Assembly: GCA_039795615.1 (NCBI GenBank)
Contig: JBDKLO010000059.1
Span: 1-36,670, forward strand
Source of the DNA: UBA6136 sp039795615
Lineage (GTDB): Bacteria; Pseudomonadota; Gammaproteobacteria; Methylococcales; Methylococcaceae
Length of the DNA: 36,670 nt
Direction of reading: 5' to 3'
A program made the position numbers and the translations under genes. The notes under the pieces are model-generated. The model ran no database searches. It was not told where the DNA came from and saw only the letters and a list, made by a program, of their open reading frames with translations. Positions 6,880 through 14,190 of this stretch are shown here, in pieces. Position 1 is the first letter of the stretch. Each line of letters begins with the position of its first letter.

Positions 6880-9161
6880 GCATCCTCCGGTGAGCCAATC
6901 AAATCCCGAACCGCCGCCAAAAGACCCTTGTCATGGACACTCCCTTTGGTCAGATAATAATCCGCACCCGCACTGAGTCCCATCTGACGATCCTCCTCGC
7001 GATCCTTGTACGAGACAATCACGATCGGTAGATCACAAAAACGCTCATCCGCCTTGATGCGCGTCACAAGCTCGATTCCATTCATCCGCGGCATATCGAC
7101 ATCAGTGACCAGCAGGGCAAATCGGCCCTTCGCCAATTGGTTCCATCCATCCACCCCATCCACTGCTGTTTCAACCACGTAGCCGGCATCCTGAAGCAAC
7201 TTGCGTTCGACTTCGCGCACCGTCAGGGAATCATCCACCACCAGAATCCGCAGGTTCTCGGCCCCCCTTTCCTGCTGCTGAGGCATTCTTGCCCCGATCT
7301 CCTTGCCAGCCAGCCGATCAAAGGTTCGAATGAGATCATCCACATCGGCGATGAGGATCGGTCGACCTTCACTGTCAATTGAAACGGTACTGAAGTGTGC
7401 GACCTTGCCCAGACGGGGGTCTAGCGGGCGAACGACCAGATCCATTTCCCCCACCAGACGATCCACTTCCAGCGCATATCTGCGCCCCTCAAGCTCAAAA
7501 AGGACCAGAGCCAGATCCCTTGAAGGATCCTCGATCTTTTCAAGCCCCATCAAGGCGCGCGCTGAAAAGAGCGCCACATGGCCTTCATCACCCCGGAAGA
7601 AACGCATCGACTCCATGGACTCCACCCGAGTAGTCGCAATGCGCTCGGCCCGATGGATACGGGACAGGGGAAAAGCATAGCCGTGGCCGTCGACCTCGAT
7701 TCTCAGACACCTCACCACCGAACGTGTCACCGGCAACTGACATTCAAAACGGGTTCCTAAGTGAGGCTCGGAAGATACCCGGATGGAGCCCCCGCAACCA
7801 TGAATCATGGTCTGGACCACATCGAGCCCCACGCCTCTTCCTGAAATTTGACTGACGGTTTCCCTTGTGGTGATCCCCGGCAGAAAAAGGAAGGCGAATA
7901 ACTCCTGTTCCGTCAGACGACCGGACATCTCGGGGTTCACCAGGCCCCTCTGGATGATTTTGTCTCGAAGTCGCTCGCAGTCGATGCCTCCCCCATCATC
8001 CGTCAGGGTGATCAGAAGACGTCCATTGAGATGGCGAGCTTCCAGAGATAATTTGCCCACCGGGGATTTACCGAGACTTTCGCGTTGCGCTGGCGTCTCA
8101 ATGCCATGATCCAGCGCATTTCTCAGCAAATGGTTCAACGGCGCATCGAGCCGGTTGAGAATGTCACGATCGATCAGGGTCGCGCCCCCCAATATGGAAA
8201 AATCGACCGACTTTCCAAGATCCCGCGCCAGATCACGAACCAAACGAGGAAATCCCTGTACCCCCTCGGAAAAAGGCCTCAGTCGCCCCCTTAAAACCAG
8301 AGCGTGGAGACGTTCCGAGAGAAAGTTGAGCCGGCTTGAGAGCTGGATGAGGTGCTCATCTTCGGACTCCAGCAAATGTCCTAGTTCGGTTAGCTCCTCT
8401 TTGATCACCCCATTCCCACCGGCATCCGTCGCTCCCCCCTGTGACGCAGCGACTGCCCTGACCCGCCGGGTCGTGAATCGCGCATTACGGGCCAAGGCAT
8501 CCAATCGTCGTGCCTCCAGCAAGAGATCTGCAGAATGGGCAAGCATCTGACTCAGATTTTCGGCCGAGATGCGGACACTGGCCTCAGGATCAGATGCTCG
8601 CTCAGATCCTCCGCTTTCCGCCCCCAAACTTTGTGGCTCAGGGGCATGGGCCCCTGGATCCGGGACGTCCGCAGGCGGCAGGGCCTCGACCTCTTCGGCA
8701 TCGGGCCCGGGCGGCTCGAGATCATCCAATAGGGGCTGGGCCTGCCCTGTCGATGTGGCGGGAAGCCAGCCCGCCAGGCGTGACTCCCAGGTATCGGCTT
8801 CTGCTGTATGCGCACTGATCCAGGCCTCAAGCTCTTCATCGGGGACATCCCCCACCGAAACCATCCAGTCCAGAGCCCCTAACAGGTGATCCACCAGATC
8901 CGGACTCACCGCCATTCGACCCTCGCCCATGGCCACAAACACATCTTCCATCCGGTGTGCGACCCGGGAGACCTCACCCAAATCCACGACGCGTGCTGCT
9001 CCTTTCAGGGAGTGCGCAGCGCGCATGAGGGGCTCCGTCGACTGCGAAGTGAGCCCCCCGCCGCCACGCTCCATTGCGAGGAGCCCATCTGTGAGGACTG
9101 CGCTATGAGCCGCCATTTCCTCTCGAAACAGGCCCAGAAGGAAAGGATCAGGCGCCGTCAC
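6876..9161 (-). CDS. cheA: Hybrid CheA histidine kinase with C-terminal receiver (WspE-like)
   Basis: Central kinase of the array, 761 residues. Domains in order: HPt with phosphorylatable H50 in AAHSLKGAA; a Pro/Glu/Ala-rich linker (about 135-195) with no recognisable P2 domain; a dimerisation region (about 196-300); a HATPase with N-box PLNHLLRNALDHG (341-353) and G-boxes DDGGGI (388-393) and GRGVGLDVV (441-449); a CheW-like domain (about 480-615); and a receiver (637-757) with D643/D644, phospho-acceptor D687 in TDVDMP and K739. HPt-kinase-CheW-receiver is the WspE architecture. The start is GTG at 9161, overlapping the upstream cheW stop (GTGA), with GAGGAGG 7 nt upstream. Likely targets are its own receiver and the receiver-phosphatase at 4643-5827. 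Confidence 0.96.
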   Translation of the reverse strand: MTAPDPFLLGLFREEMAAHSAVLTDGLLAMERGGGGLTSQSTEPLMRAAHSLKGAARVVDLGEVSRVAHRMEDVFVAMGEGRMAVSPDLVDHLLGALDWMVSVGDVPDEELEAWISAHTAEADTWESRLAGWLPATSTGQAQPLLDDLEPPGPDAEEVEALPPADVPDPGAHAPEPQSLGAESGGSERASDPEASVRISAENLSQMLAHSADLLLEARRLDALARNARFTTRRVRAVAASQGGATDAGGNGVIKEELTELGHLLESEDEHLIQLSSRLNFLSERLHALVLRGRLRPFSEGVQGFPRLVRDLARDLGKSVDFSILGGATLIDRDILNRLDAPLNHLLRNALDHGIETPAQRESLGKSPVGKLSLEARHLNGRLLITLTDDGGGIDCERLRDKIIQRGLVNPEMSGRLTEQELFAFLFLPGITTRETVSQISGRGVGLDVVQTMIHGCGGSIRVSSEPHLGTRFECQLPVTRSVVRCLRIEVDGHGYAFPLSRIHRAERIATTRVESMESMRFFRGDEGHVALFSARALMGLEKIEDPSRDLALVLFELEGRRYALEVDRLVGEMDLVVRPLDPRLGKVAHFSTVSIDSEGRPILIADVDDLIRTFDRLAGKEIGARMPQQQERGAENLRILVVDDSLTVREVERKLLQDAGYVVETAVDGVDGWNQLAKGRFALLVTDVDMPRMNGIELVTRIKADERFCDLPIVIVSYKDREEDRQMGLSAGADYYLTKGSVHDKGLLAAVRDLIGSPEDA

Positions 9162-9877
9162 TCCAGTGCCTCCTCAAGCAGTTCAAACAAACGCTCATGA
9201 TCCAGCAAGGCCACCCGAAGGCCGAACCATACGAACAACCCTCTCACCAGACCTTGGCTCGCGATGGCCAAATTGGGAGGAAGTGGCTCGAGGCTATTCA
9301 GTTCGCACTCGATCGAACCCACCACTTCATCCGAGGCATAGACCCAAATCTGACCTTTAAAGTTGATTTCAAGCATTCTTGGGAACACTCGCGCCGAGAC
9401 ATCGATCACCGGTCGATCAATTTCCCCACCGATCAGTGGAATCAGCGAAGCACACAGTCGGATATCCCCATGCGCATTGACCATACCTTGAAAGACTGCA
9501 TTGCTTCGCCCGGGCATCGGGATAACCGGAAGGATCGGGAGCGTTCGCGAAAAACAGGAGGCTGGCAATGCAAGCCAAGCCCCCCCAATTCGAAACAGGA
9601 CCAGTTCGAGCGGCTTTTCGTCCTGCAGCGCTTCCGGTTCTGCCAATTGGCGGGTCAACTCTTCCCGATAGGCGTCGGGCTGGGGACGATCCAGAAGATG
9701 ACGACCGCCCGCGCGATAGACCTCGCAGTTCCGACAATGGATTTCTTCGGAAAGACGATGGCAGGAGCGGTCGCCAAACGTCCCGATGGTTTTCCAACAC
9801 TCGGGGGCGACATCCTGAACCTCGATCGTGGAGTCTTCCCTCAAATCAGTCTCCCAGCCCATGGGAAGACAGCACAT
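9158..9877 (-). CDS. CheW-like scaffold with N-terminal Cys cluster (WspD-like)
   Basis: CheW-domain coupling protein, 239 residues; the CheW fold covers about 88-230 (ELVLFRIGGAWLALPA onward). The N-terminal extension has four cysteines spaced C27-x11-C39-x8-C48-x2-C51, inside CWKTIGTFGDRSC and IHCRNCEVY. The same kind of extension is found, as I recall, in WspD-type CheW proteins. The pattern could bind zinc or an iron-sulfur cluster, but no function is known to me. The start is ambiguous: ATG at 9877 (overlapping the CheR gene by 32 nt) or ATG at 9862; neither has a well-spaced Shine-Dalgarno sequence. The stop overlaps the cheA GTG. This is the second of two CheW proteins in the operon, as in Wsp. 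Confidence 0.9.
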   Translation of the reverse strand: MCCLPMGWETDLREDSTIEVQDVAPECWKTIGTFGDRSCHRLSEEIHCRNCEVYRAGGRHLLDRPQPDAYREELTRQLAEPEALQDEKPLELVLFRIGGAWLALPASCFSRTLPILPVIPMPGRSNAVFQGMVNAHGDIRLCASLIPLIGGEIDRPVIDVSARVFPRMLEINFKGQIWVYASDEVVGSIECELNSLEPLPPNLAIASQGLVRGLFVWFGLRVALLDHERLFELLEEALE

Positions 9878-10715
9878 CCCTCTCTTGCACGCTGCCTTTT
9901 TGATCCATGAGGCCCATCATCTTGACCGATGCCTCCCGATGCCAGGCGAACGCTCCACTCACTCGAAGGCGTTGCCATCCTTGATCGGGGGGAGGCTGCT
10001 CGGAATGACCAAGAAAGAGAAGCCCCTCGACCGACAGACTGGCAGCGAGCGTCTCGCAGACGCGAAGCCGAGCGCAGGGTCTCATGTAGATCAGAAGATT
10101 CCTGCAGAAAATCACATCGTAGCTCGGGCGCGATTGAAATAACCTGCGATCCATCGCGTTGGCCATCTCAAAGTGCACCATCGGCCGAAGAGCGGGATCG
10201 ACGGAGATGGTCTCTCCGTTGGAGAAACCCAACGGCGCCAGCGGGATCTGGCCCTTTGATTTCCGGAGGGGGTAAAGCCCTTCTCTCGCCCGCTCCAAGG
10301 CATCGGCATTCACATCCATGGCGTCAATCTCTACCTGCTCGGCAGGGATTCCAAGAGCATGAATGACGGCAGCGACCGACCAGGCTTCCTCGCCCGTAGC
10401 ACAAGGAAGGACCAGAATTCTGAGTCGTTGGCCTGAGGCCCACTGGGTCATCCGCTCCAAAAGCCATTGTTTGAGCACCTCAAAGGCCGGAGGCTCCCGA
10501 AAAAACCAGGTTTCGCTGACCAGCATTTCCTGAAGCAGGAGATTCCTTTCACCTGAATCGCTCCGCCAGAGCCTGACATAGTCCGTCATCCCTGAACAAT
10601 TGAGCATTCTGACGCGCCGAGCGACATTGCGCTCCAGAGCATCCGTACCGACGACGTCCAGGTTGAGCCCGTAGGTTTCTTCCAGCCATCGTCTGATTTC
10701 TGTGATTGAAATCAC
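9846..10715 (-). CDS. cheR: CheR-type receptor methyltransferase (WspC-like)
   Basis: SAM-dependent methyltransferase that methylates glutamates of the chemoreceptor. The 289-residue product has the CheR N-terminal helical domain, the VSETWFFREP segment (about 66-75), a SAM-binding LPCATGEEAWS (about 103-113), the acidic AMDVNADAL loop and FCRNLLIYM. The TPR extension of some WspC proteins is absent; the C-terminus ends about 30 residues after the methyltransferase core. The frame is open to a TTG at 10736, but I choose GTG at 10715: it overlaps the preceding cheW stop (GTGA) and has GAGGG 6 nt upstream. The gene is third in the minus-strand operon, between the two cheW genes as in wspB-C-D. 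Confidence 0.94.
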   Translation of the reverse strand: MISITEIRRWLEETYGLNLDVVGTDALERNVARRVRMLNCSGMTDYVRLWRSDSGERNLLLQEMLVSETWFFREPPAFEVLKQWLLERMTQWASGQRLRILVLPCATGEEAWSVAAVIHALGIPAEQVEIDAMDVNADALERAREGLYPLRKSKGQIPLAPLGFSNGETISVDPALRPMVHFEMANAMDRRLFQSRPSYDVIFCRNLLIYMRPCARLRVCETLAASLSVEGLLFLGHSEQPPPDQGWQRLRVSGAFAWHREASVKMMGLMDQKGSVQERDVLSSHGLGD

Positions 10716-11185
10716 AAGATGCCCTCGACCGGACAAAGCGTTGCCAAATCAGGCGTCAGCAATGAGGACCAATTGACGGCCCGAACCAAAGAAGATCCCG
10801 TTGTCATGACGTCGGAATGCAGCCAATGCCCTCCTTCTCCCAGAACGGCCTCAGGGAGGCTATCAACAGGTGAAAGGGGGGCCACTTCAAGGGCATGCTC
10901 AACCAGTAACGCAAGACGGGACGGCTCCCCATCCGGGCTTTGAACCAAAATCAGGCGCGTACTGATGAATCGTCGAACCGGCCCGACGCCACGAAGGACA
11001 CCGACGTCTATCACTGGAATCAGACGTCCGCGATAGCGAAGAATCCCCGCGACATGGGCGGGCGCCTGCGCGAGGGGCTCAAGATCCGGAACCGGCAGGA
11101 TGACTTCAATCTCGAGTAAAGGGACCGCAAAAAACTCAGAATCCACCCGAAAAAGCAGATGCTGCTGCGTGTCAGAGGGAGGCAT
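10712..11185 (-). CDS. CheW-like scaffold protein (WspB-like)
   Basis: Single-domain CheW coupling protein, 157 residues from the ATG at 11185 (MPPSDTQQHLLFRVDSEFFA). It shows the usual CheW beta-barrel pattern, with VAGILRYRGRLIPVIDV as the conserved centre and LALLVEHALEV later. It should link the receptor tip to the CheA CheW-like domain. The frame remains open further upstream to 11287, but that stretch lies inside the ATPase gene and does not look like CheW. It overlaps the ATPase gene by 14 nt and the CheR gene by 4 nt, so it is in the same operon. Confidence 0.92.
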   Translation of the reverse strand: MPPSDTQQHLLFRVDSEFFAVPLLEIEVILPVPDLEPLAQAPAHVAGILRYRGRLIPVIDVGVLRGVGPVRRFISTRLILVQSPDGEPSRLALLVEHALEVAPLSPVDSLPEAVLGEGGHWLHSDVMTTGSSLVRAVNWSSLLTPDLATLCPVEGIL

Positions 11186-11624
11186 CTGGAAGCCGCTTGA
11201 CCAGTTCGATGCAGTTACGACCATCCACCCGACGATAGTTTTGGGTATCGGTGAGCGTCCGGGCGAAATGTATCCCCAGCCCACCAATATTTCGCTCGGC
11301 GATAGAAGCCTCTAGATCAGGAATGGGGAGCCCTAAGGGATCAAACGCGTGTCCGTCATCCTCAACCCGCATTCTCAGAAGGCCATCGGCGCATTCGATC
11401 GACACGACGACCTGACCGGGGCGCCCATCAGGATAGCCATAGGAAATAACGTTTTGAACGATCTCTTCAAGGACGAGATCGACCTGGAAGCAGAGGGCAG
11501 GATCCCAACCCTCCTCCTCGCCCAGCGTTTCGATCGCCATCGCCAATTGCACAAGGCAAGCCTGCTCTGCGGCCATCTCTAGTCGCAGGATATGCCGGTG
11601 ATCGGGGCTCAAGGACTGGGACAT
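11172..11624 (-). CDS. RsbW/SpoIIAB-like HATPase (anti-sigma-type serine kinase)
   Basis: Stand-alone GHKL ATPase domain of 150 residues, the type that phosphorylates STAS proteins and holds a sigma factor or other partner. Motifs: N-box LEEIVQNVISYGY (about 52-64; E54, N58), G1 box EDDGHAFDP (88-96) and G2 box GGLGIHFAR (114-122). Length matches RsbW/SpoIIAB. The ATG at 11624 has AGAGG 6 nt upstream, and the gene is first in the minus-strand chemosensory operon. With the receiver-phosphatase (4643-5827) and the STAS protein (12541-12867) it completes a partner-switching set: kinase, phosphatase and antagonist. No sigma factor gene is adjacent, so its bound partner is unknown. Confidence 0.9.
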   Translation of the reverse strand: MSQSLSPDHRHILRLEMAAEQACLVQLAMAIETLGEEEGWDPALCFQVDLVLEEIVQNVISYGYPDGRPGQVVVSIECADGLLRMRVEDDGHAFDPLGLPIPDLEASIAERNIGGLGIHFARTLTDTQNYRRVDGRNCIELVKRLPDASL

Positions 11625-11692
11625 TCGAGGCCTCTATCGTTGGACTGGGGCTCCAGGTGTTTAGGAAGGGATCTGGCGCGACCTCTATGACC

Positions 11693-11720
11693 TTAACAAC
11701 CGGCGTGATGGACGGATAAT
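11693..11720 (+). promoter_or_regulatory. Putative promoter for the carbonic anhydrase-STAS-receptor arm
   Basis: TTAACA (11693-11698) and GATAAT (11715-11720) are separated by 16 nt and would start transcription near 11727, giving an untranslated leader of about 80 nt before the ATG at 11811. The AT-rich stretch 11714-11732 (GGATAA...GAATCC) has GGAT/ATCC arms, and TATACT is read on the minus strand at 11726-11721, so the same patch could serve the divergent operon. I found no convincing minus-strand -35 element. Confidence 0.35.
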
Positions 11721-11810
11721 AGTATAGAATCCGGGCTAATGTGGCTTAGCTCAAGCCAATTACAGTTGCGGTTTAAACGACGACCGAACGGCTTCCCTAC
11801 GGTACATCAG

Positions 11811-12506
11811 ATGTCGACGGATTCGGATCAGGTTCTTGACCAATTATTGAATGGGATCAAGGGGTTCCAGGATCGGTATTACCGAATTGACCCGGAGCGG
11901 ATGAGAAACCTCACCGAGCACGGACAAAACCCCAAAGTTCTTCTGATTGCCTGCAGCGACTCTCGCGTGGATCCTGCGCTTCTGACGGGCGCAGAACCCG
12001 GTGACATCTTTGTCATCCGCAATGTGGCTAATCTGGTTCCGCCTTATCACCAAGCCGGTCATGTCGACGGCGCACGCGCCGCCATTGAGTATGCGGTGCG
12101 TCATCTCGAAGTCCAACACATCGTCGTTCTCGGACATGCCTGCTGTGGCGGAATCAAGGCGCTGCTCTCCGGCCTTTCCGGGCAAGGAATGGAAAGTGAT
12201 TTCATCGAGACCTGGGTCTCAGTCGCGCTGGATGGGTGCTCCAGATACCTCCTTGATCCGGAGGGAAAGACCCTGCACCCCCAAAACAATGGAAAAGTCG
12301 ATATTGAAACACTCACTCAATATCAGAACCTCACCGAGCGGGCCGCCATTCGCGGATCCTTGTCTAACCTAAAGACCTATCCATGGATTGCAGAGCGAAT
12401 GGCCAAGGGCCAGCTCCACCTTCATGGCTGGTGGTTCGACCTCGAGTCGGGGGATCTTTGGGCGACAGATCCTGACAATACCTCTTTCCTGCCGGTCCTT
12501 GACTAA
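11811..12506 (+). CDS. Beta-class carbonic anhydrase
   Basis: Zinc enzyme interconverting CO2 and bicarbonate. The 231-residue protein carries the beta-class signature: ACSDSRVD with C48, D50 and R52, and GHACCGGI with H109 and C112; C48, H109 and C112 are the expected zinc ligands. There is no signal peptide, so it should act in the cytoplasm. The frame is open from 11739, but ATG at 11811 gives the normal family N-terminus; neither start has a clear Shine-Dalgarno sequence. It is the first gene of the plus-strand arm, divergent from the chemosensory operon, with the STAS gene 34 nt downstream, which suggests expression together with the sensory genes. Confidence 0.95.
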   Translation: MSTDSDQVLDQLLNGIKGFQDRYYRIDPERMRNLTEHGQNPKVLLIACSDSRVDPALLTGAEPGDIFVIRNVANLVPPYHQAGHVDGARAAIEYAVRHLEVQHIVVLGHACCGGIKALLSGLSGQGMESDFIETWVSVALDGCSRYLLDPEGKTLHPQNNGKVDIETLTQYQNLTERAAIRGSLSNLKTYPWIAERMAKGQLHLHGWWFDLESGDLWATDPDNTSFLPVLD

Positions 12507-12540
12507 AGACACCCTCCCCCCGCCATACGGAACCACCGCC

Positions 12541-12867
12541 ATGCTCTCAATCAACACAGAAAAAAAAGCCAATTCTCTGGTCTTTACCCTAGGCGGCCGC
12601 ATCGATGCCAGCTGCGCCAAGGATCTCGAAACCCAATGCCTCGAATGGATCGAGAAGGGTGAGACGCAAATGGTCATGGACCTGAGTCAGGTCAACTTCA
12701 TCAGCAGCGCAGGCCTTCGGGTCATTCTTTTGGTGGCCAAACGGCTTGAGCCTAATGGTGGACGCGTCAAACTGGCCGGCCTGAATGCGACATTGATGGA
12801 TGTTTTCGAGATCAGCGGGTTCAGCAAGCTGTTTGTCATTGTTCCCTCCGTCCAAGACGCTCTCTGA
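12541..12867 (+). CDS. STAS-domain anti-sigma factor antagonist (SpoIIAA/RsbV-like)
   Basis: Single STAS domain, 108 residues, of the SpoIIAA/RsbV type. The phosphorylation loop reads NFISSAGLRVIL, with S56 aligning with the serine phosphorylated in RsbV and SpoIIAA; S55 stands where Asp is usual. The GGRIDASCAKDLE and LAGLNATLMDVFEISGF segments are typical of the family. The expected cycle is phosphorylation at S56 by the ATPase at 11172-11624 and dephosphorylation by the receiver-phosphatase at 4643-5827. An upstream frame extends into the carbonic anhydrase gene, but ATG at 12541 gives the family N-terminus. The binding-protein gene begins 3 nt after its stop. Confidence 0.92.
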   Translation: MLSINTEKKANSLVFTLGGRIDASCAKDLETQCLEWIEKGETQMVMDLSQVNFISSAGLRVILLVAKRLEPNGGRVKLAGLNATLMDVFEISGFSKLFVIVPSVQDAL

Positions 12868-12870
12868 GCC

Positions 12871-14190
12871 ATGAAGTCGAGCAGCCTACCCGCCACCATC
12901 GGGGCCTGGCTGAAAGGGAACCCGATTGCTGCGGGACTCTTACTGACTCTAACGGTCGTCGCGGCCCTCTTCGTGGGCTGGCGTTATAGCCATTCCCAGA
13001 CCAGCGTCAAGATCGGCTTGTTGCATGCCCTTTCAGGCCCCATGGCGGTGAGTGAAAACCCGATGGTCGAAGCGGAGCTTCTGGCCATTGAGGAAATCAA
13101 TCAGGACGGTGGCGTTCTTGGAAGACCACTCGAGGCTGTCATCGCCGACACCGGTTCGCACGCCGAAAGTGCGATACGCAAAGCCGAGCAGCTGCTCGAC
13201 AAGGACAAGGTCAGCGCCATCATCGGGTGCTGGACCTCAGCCTGCCGAAAGAGCGTCCGACCGATCATTGAGCGGCACAATGCCCTGATGATTTATCCGA
13301 TGGCCTACGAGGGATTGGAGCGCTCGCCGAACATCATCTATACCGGAGCCGCTCCGAATCAGCAGGTTCTTCCAGCCGTCAACTGGGCCTATGAGAACAT
13401 CGGGACCCGCTTCTATCTGCTCGGGTCCGACTATGTCTGGCCACATGCCGTCAACGCCATCGTGCGCGACCAGATCCGGGCCTTGGGTGGCACCGTGGTC
13501 GGAGAGAGTTATCTTCCTTTCGGAAGTCTGGATGCCCGTGAGTCAGTGGCTGCCATCAAAGCCAGTCATCCGGATGTGGTTCTCAGCACGGTCGTCGGTG
13601 ACTCCAACCCCGCGCTGTATCACGAATTTCGGACCGCAGGTCTCACCTCTCGACAAATTCCGATCATCTCCTTTTCCATCGCCGAGACGGAGATCCAGGG
13701 GCTTCCCGGGGCTGACATCAATGGCCACTACGCAGCATGGGGCTATTTTCAATCAATTACCCGCCCCACCAACCAAGCCTTTGTCGAACGCTTCCGTCGC
13801 AAATACGGGGACGCTCGCGTTGTCAGCGACGTCATGGAAACCGCTTATTTCAGTGCGTTGCTCTGGGCACGCGCTGTGGAGCGCTCGGGCACTTTGGATC
13901 CCGACGAGGTCAACCACGCCCTGTTGGGGATCAATCTAGATGCTCCCGAAGGCATCATCACCGTAGACCCCTCCACGCGGCACACCTGGCGCTCGTTCAA
14001 CATCGGCCAAATTGAAGGGAACCAGACCATCCGGATCGTCTGGTCAGCAGACCACGCCATTCGGCCCGTCCCCTATCCCGGTTCCCGCTCCATTGGCGAG
14101 TGGGACAATTTTCTCTCCAGTCTCTATAACAGCTGGGATCATCACTGGATGAATCGACGGACGATGCAGTCACCGGGAGAACAACCATGA
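12871..14190 (+). CDS. Membrane-anchored UrtA/FmdD-like periplasmic binding protein
   Basis: Type I periplasmic binding protein related to the urea/short-chain-amide binding proteins UrtA and FmdD, 439 residues. Family-typical segments are KIGLLHALSGPMA (about 47-59), IIGCWTSACRKSV (117-129), MIYPMAYEGLE (140-150), NIIYTGAAPNQQ (154-165) and LLGSDYVWP (183-191). The N-terminus has a hydrophobic span (about 18-37) with no clear cleavage site or lipobox, so it is probably anchored in the inner membrane with the binding domain in the periplasm. No permease or ATPase gene of a urea transporter is nearby. It starts 3 nt after the STAS gene and overlaps the receptor gene by 4 nt (ATGA), so it is more likely a ligand-sensing partner of the receptor than a transport component. 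The ligand is unknown. Confidence 0.88.
   Translation: MKSSSLPATIGAWLKGNPIAAGLLLTLTVVAALFVGWRYSHSQTSVKIGLLHALSGPMAVSENPMVEAELLAIEEINQDGGVLGRPLEAVIADTGSHAESAIRKAEQLLDKDKVSAIIGCWTSACRKSVRPIIERHNALMIYPMAYEGLERSPNIIYTGAAPNQQVLPAVNWAYENIGTRFYLLGSDYVWPHAVNAIVRDQIRALGGTVVGESYLPFGSLDARESVAAIKASHPDVVLSTVVGDSNPALYHEFRTAGLTSRQIPIISFSIAETEIQGLPGADINGHYAAWGYFQSITRPTNQAFVERFRRKYGDARVVSDVMETAYFSALLWARAVERSGTLDPDEVNHALLGINLDAPEGIITVDPSTRHTWRSFNIGQIEGNQTIRIVWSADHAIRPVPYPGSRSIGEWDNFLSSLYNSWDHHWMNRRTMQSPGEQP

Noticed and set aside
9846..10736. TTG at 10736 as the start of cheR
   Set aside because: GTG at 10715 has a well-spaced GAGGG and a GTGA overlap with the preceding stop; the extra seven residues have no family support.
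12871..14190. First reading as the start of a urea ABC transporter operon
   Set aside because: The next gene is a chemoreceptor, no permease or ATPase genes follow, and the N-terminus looks like a retained anchor.
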